Source of the DNA: Thalassia testudinum
Taxonomy: Eukaryota; Streptophyta; Magnoliopsida; Alismatales; Hydrocharitaceae
DNA length: 64,000 nt
Assembly (NCBI GenBank): GCA_037157565.1
Contig: JAZHRO010000012.1
Location: 8,830,501 to 8,894,500 of the forward strand
Reading direction: 5' to 3'
In this document: positions 9,352 through 19,712 of the stretch, piece after piece
How the letters are laid out: each line of letters starts with the position of its first letter
How positions within the stretch are numbered: the stretch's first letter is position 1
The notes under the pieces: model-generated
What the model was told of the DNA's origin: nothing
The model's database searches: none
Seen by the model: the letters and a program-made list of their open reading frames with translations, nothing else
Program-made: the position numbers and the translations under genes

Positions 9352-10729
9352 TCACAGAATGGCTAGAGCAATAGAGTCTGAGACGGGTTCTGGAAGATTA
9401 CGGTCAACAACAGGCTTCAAACATTGACCGTTGACTTTAAAGGTGTTACCCGTCTTTGGGTCAGAAATCTGAACGGCACCATTAGTAAAAATCTGATCAA
9501 TTATGAATGGGCCATTCCATTTAGATCTAAGTTTACCAGGAAAGAGCTTAAGTTTAGAATCAAATAACCAGACCTTCTGGTTTGGCTCAAAGCTCTTGCG
9601 GGAAATCAATTGATCATGTAGAGCTTTGGTCCGAGCCTTGTAGATCTTGGCATTCTCATAAGCATCATTTCTAAGCTCCTCCAACTCAGATAGTTGGAGT
9701 TTCTCGGTCTTTCCAGCTAGATTCAGATCTAAAGTGCATTGTTTGATTGCCTAGAATGCCCTGTGTTCAATCTCTACGGGTAGATGGCACGCCTTTCCAT
9801 ACACCAAACAGAATGGAGACATGCCGATGGGCATTTTATACATCGTACAGTAGGCCCAAAGAGCGTCCTCAAGCTTTTGAGTCCAATCCTTACGATCAAG
9901 CCTAACCATTTTTTTGCAAAATGTTCTTGATCTCTCGATTGGAGATCTCGGCTTGTCCATTTGTTTGGGGATGGTAAGGTGTGGAAATTCGATGATTAAC
10001 CCTGTATTTAGCCAATAAATTCTGGAATTGGGCATTAGTAAAATGAGTGCCACCATCACTGATGATAGCCCTCGGAATCCCGAACCTACTGAAGATATTT
10101 TTCTTGACAAAATTGATGACCACCTTGTGGTCATTGGTTCAGGTGGGAATTGCCTCAATCAATTTGGACACATAATCAACAGCAACAAGAATGTACTGAT
10201 GTCCAAATGAAGGGATAAAGGGTCCCATGAAATCGATGCCCCAAACATCAAAAATTTCTACAGGAAGAATAGGGTTTAGGGGCATCATGTCTCTCTTAGT
10301 TATGTTCCTGAGTGACTGACATCGAGAACATGACCTTGAGAAGTCCTGGGCATCCTTGAATAAAGACAGCCAATAGAAGCCAGATTGTAAGATTTTTGCA
10401 GCCATCTTTCTCCCGGAGAAATGTCCACCACACCCAGATGCATGGAAGAACTCGAGTATATTGTTGAATTCATTCTCCGGTATGCATCGGCGAATAATCT
10501 AATCAGAGCCGATGCGATACAGTTCAGGGTCCTCCCAAAAGTAGTATTTGGCCTCAGATTTGAGTCTATCTCGTTGTTGCTTGGTCCAATCCTGGGGGAT
10601 TTGACCAACGGCCAAATAGTTAACAATGTCAGCAAACCATGGGGTGTGGACACCTAAAACTGTAAGAATGGTTTCGTCCGGAAAAGTGTCAGCAATGGGA
10701 ATGTCCGGACAAGAAGAATCATCTAGGAG
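9352..10729 (-). pseudogene. Element A integrase (defective)
   Basis: Carries the zinc-binding region ending CSRCQ, then the DDE core: D in GIDFMGPF, D in [11 protein letters not shown] and E in HPQTNGQAE, followed by the [15 protein letters not shown] stretch and a basic C-terminal region ([19 protein letters not shown]). It would insert the element cDNA into the host chromosome. In-frame stops: TAG at about 10,499 before IIRR, TGA at 10,139-10,141 after EAIPT, and TAG at 9,751 where D reads Trp. A one-base insertion in an A-run near 9,910 shifts the frame between the DDE core and the C-terminal part. The frame ends at 9,352 with no chromodomain recognised. Confidence 0.85.
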
Positions 10730-11090
10730 TCTCGACAAATGATCCGCTACCACATTTTGCACCCCGGCTTTATCCTTGATTTCAAGATCAAATTCTTGAA
10801 GAAGAAGAATCCAACGAATAAGCTGGGGTTTAGCATCCTTTTTAGCCAAGAGATGTCTCAAGGCCGAGTGGTCGGTATAAACAATAACATGAGACCCCAA
10901 GAGATAAGCCCTGAATTTTTCCAACACAAATACTACAGCTAGTAATTCCTTTTCAGTAACAGTGTAATTCCTCTGGGCTTCATCCAGAGTTTTACTAGCG
11001 TAGTAAATGACAGAGGGCTTTCGGTCAATTTTCTAACCTAGGACAGCCCCGACCGCGTAATCAGAAGCGTCGGTCATGATCTCAAATGGG
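10730..11090 (-). pseudogene. Element A RNase H (defective)
   Basis: Ty3/gypsy RNase H: DASDYAVGAVLG, then [27 protein letters not shown] and a C-terminal [10 protein letters not shown]. It would degrade RNA in RNA-DNA hybrids during reverse transcription. An in-frame TAG at 11,033-11,035 lies directly after AVGAVLG; elements B and D carry TAG at the same codon. The rest of the domain is open to 10,499. Confidence 0.85.
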
Positions 11091-12733
11091 GCTGTCCAAA
11101 TTGGTGGTTGCAAAATTGGAGCACAGGTGACTGCCGTTTTCAGAAAATCAAATGCCTTTCGGCATGATTTGTCAAAAACAAACGACATTTCTTTGGCAAG
11201 AAGGTTGCTCAAAGGACGAGCAACCTTCGAGAAATCCTTGATGAATCTTCGATAAAATCCCACATGGCCAAGAAATGATCTGATTTGTTTAACAGATGTG
11301 GGAGGAGGAAGTTTAGCGATAGCATCAACCTTAGCTTTGTCCACTTCAATTCCCCATTCAGAGATTACATGATCCAAAACGATGCCTTCTTGGGTCATGA
11401 AATGACTCTTTTCCCAACTAAGGACCAGTCATGTCTTGATACATCACTTAAGAATCATTTCTAAATTAGCCAAACAAGAGTCAAATGATTCTCCGAAAAC
11501 AGAGAAATCATCCATGAAGACTTCCATAAACTCTCCCACCATGTCGGAAAATATGGCTAGCATACACCTTTGAAAAGTCGCAGGTGCATTGCATAACCCA
11601 AAAGGCATCCTACGAAAAGCAAAGGTTCCGTAGGGACAGGTGAAAGTAGTTTTTTCCTGATCCTCGGGATGGATAGGAACTTGGTTATATCCTAAGTAGC
11701 CGTCAAGAAAATAGAAGTACTTCTGCCTAGCTAATTTTTCCAAGATTTGATCAATGAAGGGTAGGGGAAAATGATCCTTTTTAGTGGCTGTGTTCAGCTT
11801 CCTGTAATCAATACAAACTCTCCAAGAGGAAGCTGAACGAGTTGTGACAGATTCACCTCTCTCATTAGTCACAACAGTAATCCCGGCTTTCTTTGGAACA
11901 ATCTGAACGAGACTTACCCAAGGACTGTTAGAGATTGGATAAATAATTCCTGCATCAAGACACTTGATGATTTCCTTTTTGACCACTTCTCGCATATTTG
12001 GATTCAATCTCCTCTGCATCTGGCGAGAAGGGTGGGATCCATCTTCCAAAAATATTCTATGAATACAGTAAGATGGCTCGATCCCCCTGAGGTCATGAAT
12101 GGTCCAACCAATTGCCTCTTTATGTTCCTTTAGGACCTTAATCAATTTAATCACTTGCTCCTTTGTCAATTTAGCACTAATAATCACAGGGAGCGTATTC
12201 TGCGGTCCTAAAAATTGATATTTTAAATTCTCAGGCAATGATTTCAATTCAAGCTGGGGTGGGGTAATGATTGATGGTAGGGTAGATGCTGAAGATTCAA
12301 CAAGAGGAAGAGGTTTTGAGTGAACAAAATCAGTAACCTCTTCCGAAGATGTCAGGTCAGAGGGTTGCGAGTCAAATTCATCAACCAAAGAGGAACTTTC
12401 AATTGAAGAAACTGTCAAACAAGTTTCAATATTAACATTATCCTCATCAAGTTCCTCAATAAATCCACAATCCTCAAATTTGTTGATCGCCTTAAAAATA
12501 TCCAATTTCATTCGTTGGTCTCCAAAGGCGATTTCCATGCTACCGCTTTCACAATTAATGTTGGCCTTTGCGGTAGCCAGGAACGGACGCCCTAGAATGA
12601 TGGGCGTGTTCCTCAGATTATCTGGTACATCCATGTCAAGGACAAGGAAATCTACAGGAAAATAGAAATCCTTGACCTTAACTATAACATCTTCAATAAC
12701 ACCTCGCGGGTTTGTGACCGAACGGTCTGCTAA
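11091..12733 (-). pseudogene. Element A reverse transcriptase (defective)
   Basis: The frame continues from gag-protease in the same phase. After a linker (IILGRPFLATA, then an acidic stretch) the RT domain starts around KYQFLGPQNTLPVI. Landmarks: GWTIHDLRGI, SPWVSLVQ, the fingers motif WRVCIDYRKLN, MPFGLCNAPATFQR, and the catalytic FMDDFSVFG near 11,500, in place of YMDD. The connection region carries RSFLGHVGFYRRFI. Two TGA codons between 11,400 and 11,445 replace Arg codons: element B still has CGA at both. The catalytic residues are intact, so the loss is due to stops alone. Confidence 0.88.
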
Positions 12734-15025
12734 CTATAGCGTTACTGAAGTTGGCCGAAGTTCACCTAACCCAAACTTCTCGTAAAGAGAAGTAGGAATT
12801 AGGTTGATGGATGCACCGAGATCCAAAAGTGCTCTATCAAATGTGTAATCTCCGATAACGCAAGAAATCAAAGGAGCACTAGGATCTCTCTTTTTCTGAG
12901 GGAGGTAGTGCAGGATAATAGAGCTAGCCTGCTCGGAGAGTACCACCTTCCTCGGAACAGATTCTCTCGACTTACGCTTTTGTGTACATAATTCCTTTAA
13001 AAATTTTGCATAAGCCGGTATGTGCTTGATAGCATCAAGGAGCGGAATATTGATCTCAACATTCTTAAATAAATTCAGAAGCTCCTCATTGCTATCAACA
13101 GACTTCTTCTTCTTTGCTTTGGCTAAGGCTTTAGGAAAAGGAACATGAGTCAGATCTTTGGAATCAGGTTCCTGAGCCTTGATTTCTCCTCTAGAATTCT
13201 CCTCTCTCTCCTCAAATTCTTCAGGATTCAAAAGATCAGAATAGTGTGGTTGTGGATCCTGAGTCTTCTTACCACTCCTCAAAGTGACAGAATTTGCAGA
13301 AGCATAAGAATTTGGGTCTTGGGGAGGGTTAGGAAAGATTGGAGGGGCTTGATTCGCCATGAATTGTTGATTAGCAGAAGAAGAAGACGAGGAACCCTGC
13401 TCAACCACTTGAGCATGTGCGTGCGGGTCCCTCTGATTTCCGTACCCTTGGGCTTGATTGCCCGAATTTATAATGTTTCGTGGGTTGGGTACGGGTTGGG
13501 ATGGTAGAGATCCGGGTTGACGAGAGTTAGCAATGAGCCCGGATTGCAAGTTGTCCAGCGAGTTTTTCATTTGCTGCATGAGCTGGAGCATAGATCCTTG
13601 CATCTCTACCATTTGACGATTCAAATCAGCTTGCCCTGCGGGTTGACGGGCATTCCAAGCTGGCTGATTGACCTGATTCGGAGGCAACTGAGTATATACT
13701 TGACCTTGACCCATTGGTCGTTGCGGAGCATAGTTGCTGGGTCGGAATTGGGTCTGTTGCCCCAGATTTTTCCAAGAGAAGTTAGGGTGGTTTCTCCAAC
13801 CTGGATTATAGGCATTCGAGTAGGGGTTGGATCTAACATTCTCTTGTACAGCACAGACATCCTCATAGGGTGAGGATGGAGAGAAAGAAAGGGACGGATC
13901 AGAAAAACTGAGATCAAAGGCCCCAGTTGGGAACCCATGGGGTTCCGAGAAATGCTGACTCATAGGTTGAGTCGCATCGAGTTGATTCACGAACTCCCAT
14001 CCAGAAGGAGCTCGTGAGGAATGGAATCCCGAATTTTGGGATTGAGTGGATTGAGAGTTGTTCATAGAATTGCCAGCCATCCACTCTTCCATTCTTTTAG
14101 CAACCAAGTTCACCTTATCAAGTTTATTACAAATCAATTCCATATCAAATGAATGAGAGTCATGGACTTCATTGACATTTGATCTGGGTTGCTGGGACCG
14201 GTTAAAAGTATCCATGGAGGCATGATTAATTGAATTCTCACTCATTTCCTCAAATAAATCATGTGCACTATCTGCATCTTTATTGAGGAAATTGCCTCCG
14301 CAAGAAGCATCCACATGGTTTCTGAGTTGCTCATTCAACCCATGATAGAAGATCTGCACGAGTTGCCATTTCGGCACCTCGTGGTGTGGACACCTCCGCA
14401 ATAAGTCCTGGAATTGCTCCCAGGCCACATGAAACTGCTCCCCCGGCCGCTGGGTAAAGGTAGTGATTGCCCGTCTCAAAGCATTGGTACGACCGACTGG
14501 GAAGAATTTCTTCAGAAAGGCCGATTTCAACTCATTCCAAGTTGTAATTGATCTTCCTATTGTCCTATACCAATGCGCGGCTTTATCCCTAAGAGAGTGG
14601 GGGAAGAGCCTCATGATCATTTGCTCCTCGTTAACGTTTCGAGCCTTGGTGGTCTGGACCAAAGTGGTCAAATCTTCCAAGTGCTGAAACGGATCTTCAG
14701 AGCCAAGCCCATGATAATGTTTAATCAGGCTTAACACCTGGGGCTTGATTTCTACGTCACCGGCTGGAATCTGGATGCCGGGACGTTCCCCGTAATTTGA
14801 AGGATCATAAAAATCCTTCAAGGGCTGAGCGCCCTACATTCTGTGGAACCATTCCTGCATTCTCTGCATTTGTTCCAGCTGCCTTCGAAATTCTTCCTGT
14901 GGATTTTCAAGAAGAGGAGGCTGTTGCTCGGCCATGGGAACAAATTGACCAAAATCTAACTTGCGCCTCCTAGAATGTTCTAACGGTCCTTCCAATCGGG
15001 GATTCAATGACCATCTTCCCAGCAT
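12734..15025 (-). pseudogene. Element A gag-protease (defective)
   Basis: Starts MLGRWSLNPR at 15,025 and runs in one phase to a TAG at 12,734. Gag: an N-terminal Q/E-rich helix, then the Athila gag core (HYHGLGSEDPFQHLE, LRDKAAHWYR, FLKKFFPVGRTNALR, CPHHEVPKWQLVQIFYHGL), followed by a long N/Q/P/S-rich region. No CCHC knuckle was seen. Protease: DLGASIN with the active-site Asp at 12,821-12,823. Gag would form the particle; protease would cut the polyprotein. A TAG at 14,834 lies where element B reads CAG (Gln), and the TAG at 12,734 replaces the Gln present in B and D (TLQLAD). Otherwise open for 695 codons. Confidence 0.9.
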
Positions 15026-16253
15026 AAACTAGGAGAAGGTCGGAAGGACTGGGGAAAGGGACCCTGCAGCACAACAAAACAAGACTATCCTTAAGTGGGG
15101 TAGCCTAAGGATCTACTGACTCCCAAAACCAGCCTTAAGACTGTAAGTGATTTACTGTACTTGCATCTATTTAATCCAACTAGTTAGAAGGAGGGACTGG
15201 GGAGAAGGTTCTTCCTTTGGCTTTCGCCTCTGGTTCCTAGTGTACCCCCCAGCCGCGATCGTTTGACTCTGCTCCCCTAGCTAGACATCAGATTAATCAG
15301 TACAAGTAGGTTAATCAAAAATAATCTCAGACTAGGCCCTAAAGGGCGAATCAAACTTTAAGGCCAACGTCTACTCAATTTTATTAAGGCCTGGGATTGT
15401 GGTGCTTATGGAATGTGATGGGCCCTTACAATGGGTTGTTCCCTTAATGATTGATTGAGATTTGTGTAAGTGCATGCACAACCAGGGTTTTCAATCAAGA
15501 TTATTGATAATGTGTAAATTTTAGTGTTCAAATCTTGCTTAAGTAGCTTTTAGGGTTTCAAATTAGGTGAATTGCAATCAAGTTTCTAGGCAAACCAAGT
15601 TGTAAAACACGGGTGAAGATTGTTTTCCTTTAAATTCAGAAAGAAAGTGGAGTGCCTGGAATATACCTAGATTGAAAACCCTAAGGAGGAGCTACTTGAT
15701 GAGTTGGTTTTAAAATAAAGTGGTGCGGCCCAAACAACTCAAACAACTGGCCTCAAATGCACCACTAAGTTAGGCACTCAAAGATGATTAACCTAGAATG
15801 ATTTCTACTCTGTTATGTGTTGCTTTGTGTGTACCGATTCCACAGATCAGAACCCGATTGAGTAGAAAACAAATCAAGTTGATCAAGTGCCTTAAATGTG
15901 GGTGTGTGTTTGTTGAAAATTACCCCACAAGATTATCTTTTTGTTATTATTATTATTTTTTTTATGGATGAGGGTGGAATGAATGTGAGTGAAAATCCAA
16001 ACAACCAAACTATTCCTAGGATTTATGCAAACACCTAGGTTAATTGGGATTTGGATTTAATGTGGCGAATGAAATCTATGGAGGGGGAAAGAATGGGGGA
16101 GTACTTACAGTTGTCTTCAACTGCACTTTACTCCAGTTTACCGCTTGTTGATTCCTTGATGGAGGTCTCTGCAAAACAATGGACACAAGAGAAAGCTAGT
16201 TAGAAAACAAATAAAGTGCAAGAAAAGCGAAGGAAAGATCGGAAATCGTTGCC
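15026..16253 (-). other. Element A leader (5' untranslated region)
   Basis: Lies between the primer site and gag. No coding signal. A block at about 15,190-15,292 (on the plus strand GGGGAGAAGGTTCTTCC, then CCAGCCGCGATCGTTTGAC) is conserved in element B (31,930-32,040) and in element C (22,372-22,468). Confidence 0.7.
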
Positions 16254-16271
16254 TCCCCGGCAACGGCGCCA
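16254..16271 (-). promoter_or_regulatory. Primer-binding site, tRNA-Asp, element A
   Basis: TGGCGCCGTTGCCGGGGA on the minus strand, three bases from the 5' LTR: an exact 18-base complement of the plant tRNA-Asp 3' end including CCA. Confidence 0.9.
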
Positions 16272-16274
16272 AAA

Positions 16275-16502
16275 TGTTGAATGGGTTTTTGCGAATCGCT
16301 ACGCTAACGTGTTCAGTTTTGGAAAACCTGTCGTTGTAGTTCGAAAGCGAAGAATTCGTGTTCAACAAATAAAATTTATATCAAAAAGAATTCCGGGCCC
16401 AACACAGGGAGGCTACGTTGATCTATATTCGCAATTATATTTTTTTAGGATTTTTGATAAGCAAGGCGATATAATTACAATGGAGCTATCAGACTAAAAG
16501 AA

Positions 16503-16537
<35 letters not shown>

Positions 16538-17960
16538 AAGAGAACTTGCATTCAATATTTCAATTGTTTATATAATCAAACTAAATAAAAGTTACACTAG
16601 AAAGCGAAAAATCAATTACACTATAAAGCAGGAAAATTCTACACTAGAAAAGCTGTAAATAAGAATGGGAGAGAGAAGTTATCCTCCTCGACGATTGCTT
16701 GGAGGACGAGCCGGACGGGACGATGCCTAGACGAAGGAGAATGAAGCAGGACGAAGGAGAAGAACGGGAACGGAGCAGCACGCCGTCGTCGTCGCGGGAT
16801 CCACTTCCGAAGGGGAACGAAAATTGGACTTTATCTCACAAGAAGCATCCCAGGTGTGGGACAAGCTTCTTTTGAGCTTTGGAGGGGTAGAGAGGAGAAA
16901 GAAGGGATGAGAATTTCGTATGGAGGGGGTCTCCTTTTATAGTTGCAAGGAGTGGGGGCAAAATGGACATTACAACTTCAAAATAATAAATAAGGGGTCT
17001 TTAGTGACAGATAAATCCATCACTAAAGCCCCAATGTGGGCGTAGCTTCCGCGCCCACGCGCGCCTCCTCGGCTGCCCGCTCATCAATGTCTACTCACGT
17101 CCAGCGATCCTCAGCCGTCCAATCGCGAGATCGGACGGCTTAAGTCGCGCCTTCTCCCGCTGCATCGCGCGCCTGCCTGCACGTCTGATTGCGCATCCGA
17201 TTGCGCGTCCAATCGCGCGTCGACGCTATCGGGAGTGCGTGGCCGTCTGATCTCCATCTGACGCTCCACCCGTGCCCAATCGCCCGCGCCTGCTGCTCCT
17301 CACCACGGCTCGAACCCGCGCCCGGCGCTCGCGATAGCACGCTCGACCACTACGCTATGGGGCGCGGATGGTCGAGCGGACGCTTTTAAAAGCGAGCGGC
17401 CACAGCCGTTGGATTAAGATCCAACGGCGGAGAGCGATCGGGCGCGGGGCCTTCACAAGATGAAGCGACCGCTTGGGCGGCTGAGATGGCACCATGTGGT
17501 GCTATCTTAGCCGTCCATCTTCTGGAAGTTGTAGATGGTGCCACAGATGTCGGATTGACTCGATTTTTGTGTCGTTGGGCTGCGATCGTCGATCCGAATT
17601 CATCCGTGCAGTCGGATTTATCATCTGAAGTGTGGATTTACACCATCCTGGCCCTTGATCTTCTAGGGTTCCCTGGTCACTATCTGATGCTACGGATGCA
17701 TGATTAGGGCGATCTTGGAGTCGTTGAACTCCAATCATCGCCTTGATCATATCCATACGGTTGGATCTTTGATCCAAGGCCCCGATAAAATGTTTGCCCT
17801 ATCCAAGCACATAAAAGGAGATAATTAACCTCCATTTTATTCAAACTACTCTAAATGCAAGATGATGCATGTAATGCAATATTTATATCGTGAAATGCAA
17901 TCCTATGCTTAAGAACATGCATAAATAGACATTTTAAGTAGTGTAAATGTGTTTACATCA
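16275..17960 (-). repeat. Element A 5' LTR
   Basis: Plus-strand borders TGTTGAATGG and TTTACATCA. Nearly collinear with the 3' LTR: (GA)n at 16,498-16,542, TATA at 16,933-16,942, hairpin at 16,999-17,028, GTTGGAT inverted repeat at 17,405-17,428. Differences seen are mostly single-base transitions. Confidence 0.92.
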
Positions 17961-17965
17961 ACCAG
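17961..17965. repeat. Right target-site duplication of element A (ACCAG)
   Basis: Pairs with ACTAG at 6,294-6,298 with one transition. Confidence 0.7.
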
Positions 17966-19707
17966 CTTTGATAAAATCTCCAGTACAATTGCGAAGAGCC
18001 CAATTCATGTAAGTATAAGAATCTTTGTAACGTATAGCAATATTAATTTTGAAACCAACCGAAGGATGAACCCAAGTGACCGTAAATGTGGAAGGGCACG
18101 CATTTCAAATCCATTGGGAAAAATCAAACTTATACCAATTAATGTCCAGAAAGTAATTAATTTACTCAAAATGAAATTGGTCATTTCTCAATTTATTCCT
18201 GATCCACCACACAGTAAACCAGGTGAAGGCAATATGACCTTTAAGGGCCTGGCCTCTCCGATTTTTCACAGAAGACCTCATAATTCGTTAGAATTGGTTA
18301 GTGTTGACAAGATATATGAGGCGTTTGGAGAAGACCCAATCAGAAACCTAGGTAACAAGTTGGCTAGGTAAGAAAATACGAGGAATAGTCTCCTCAGACG
18401 GATTGGAAGGGTAGTAGGAGCATTTCGAGGGTAAGGAAAAGCCAAGTTTGGTGATGTTCTCATCGGTAGGGAGCTTAAGGAGCAAAATTCTCGAAATGTG
18501 GATCAAAATTCTAAGAGGTAGATTGAGCCTCCATAAGTCCTTGAACATAGGGATCTGAGAAGTGTTATGAAAGTGGCCATGGTATGTACAAGCAACAGAG
18601 AAATCCCCAGCCAAGTTTAGGGACCAAATAGGTTGATCCTCACTGTTGTCAAGGGTAATTTGGGAGATTTGCTTATGGATTTCTTAAGGGATATAAGCTA
18701 GAGATGGGTGGTGAGATGCATTGCCTATGAGATTCTTGATAGAAAAAGGAGTTAAAATAGCATGATCTGGGTGGAATTCTTGTAGCATAGAGTTTCCAAT
18801 CCATACATCCATCCAAAAATCAACTGCTCCTTCATGTATCTCCCAACGAATTAGAGTTTTCATCCTACTATAAGTCTCCGAAAGGGTCCTAATCCTAGTA
18901 GGTAAATGACCAAATTGGGAGGGTTGGCCATAAAGTTGGTGCATAGGGAGACTCATAGAAGAGTATGTTCCAAACACGTTTCATTCTATGGGTAGAGACA
19001 AAGAGAGTTAGGTCATGAATGCCAAGTCCATCGAAATTATAAGGTTTAGAGATTTGTTTCTAAGAGATCCAATGGTGTTTCAGGCCAATGTCAAAGGTAC
19101 CCAAGAAAAAGTTGGCAAATATAGACTCCAACTTTTTAATTGTGGTTTTAGGTACTTCAAGAACTGATAGTATGTGAATGGGGATAGAAGAGAGAACATG
19201 TTTTATAAGGAGTAGTCTAGATGCAAATGAGAGATGGCTAGCTTTCCATCTAGCAAGTTTGGATTGAATTTTTTCAATTATAGGATAGAAAAAATTGATC
19301 TTAGCTTTGCCGAGATAAATTGGACAACTGAGGATTTGGAGAATATAGGAGAGTCTACGAAGAGGGAAGTTTTTTCCTATATAATAGAAGCTCTTGCATA
19401 GACTAATGCATTGATCAAAAGTTTCTTAAAAAGAACTCAGGAATTTTGAAAGATTGGAGATAGTTTGAATATTCCCATTAAGAAAAAGGACGATATCATC
19501 CTCATAAAGAAGGCCAATGGGTGGGGTTGTTCCCCGTTTGACAGAATATGGAATGATTTTGTTTTAGAAAACAAGTTCTTTAAGACCATGTATCAAGGGA
19601 TCGATGAATATGTCAAATAGAAAAAGAGACAAAGGGTCTCCCTAACAAAGGCCCCTGGAAATTTTGAAGAAAGGGGATGAGGTGCCATCCAATTACAGAA
19701 GACTGTA

Positions 19708-19712
19708 ACTCA
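19708..19712. repeat. Candidate left target duplication of the solo LTR (ACTCA)
   Basis: ACTCA here and at 22,196-22,200, directly after the LTR-like ...ACACCA end. A five-base match could be chance. Confidence 0.45.

Larger units (their letters stand above)
6299..17960 (-). mobile_element. Element A: complete but defective Athila-type LTR retrotransposon
   Basis: An 11.66-kb element in the order (minus strand) 5' LTR 16,275-17,960, tRNA-Asp primer site, leader, gag-protease-RT-RNase H-integrase, 1.37-kb non-coding spacer, polypurine tract, 3' LTR 6,299-7,983. The LTRs are 1,686 and 1,685 bp and very similar by eye; ends are TG...CA. Domain order and motifs (FFPVGRTNALR in gag, DLGAS protease, FMDD RT) identify the Athila branch of Ty3/gypsy. 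It sits inside the RNase H domain of LINE H. In-frame stops and one frameshift make it non-functional. There is no env-like gene. Confidence 0.92.
17961..19712 (-). pseudogene. LINE-H remnant: RT, C-terminal region and N-half of RNase H
   Basis: Minus-strand translation, reading leftwards, shows the L1-type RT core: SPFFKISRGL, stop, GDPLSLFLFDI (canonical RGLRQGDPLSP), then YEDDIVLFL, the YADD catalytic motif with one change. Further on come the thumb region, DFWMDVWIGNSML (typical WxxDxWxG block of plant LINEs) and the start of RNase H (WVHPSVGFKIN, then WALRNCTGDFIKAG) up to the element A insertion. The first RNase H catalytic Asp region (normally N-D-G-S) reads NIAI, so it is lost. Many stops and shifts: a dead copy. 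It differs from LINE G, which I saw no RNase H in. The RT fingers are missing, cut by the solo LTR at 19,713. Confidence 0.75.

Noticed and set aside
16254..16271. tRNA gene
   Set aside because: The tRNA-Asp-like strings are only 18-base primer sites next to LTRs; no cloverleaf present.
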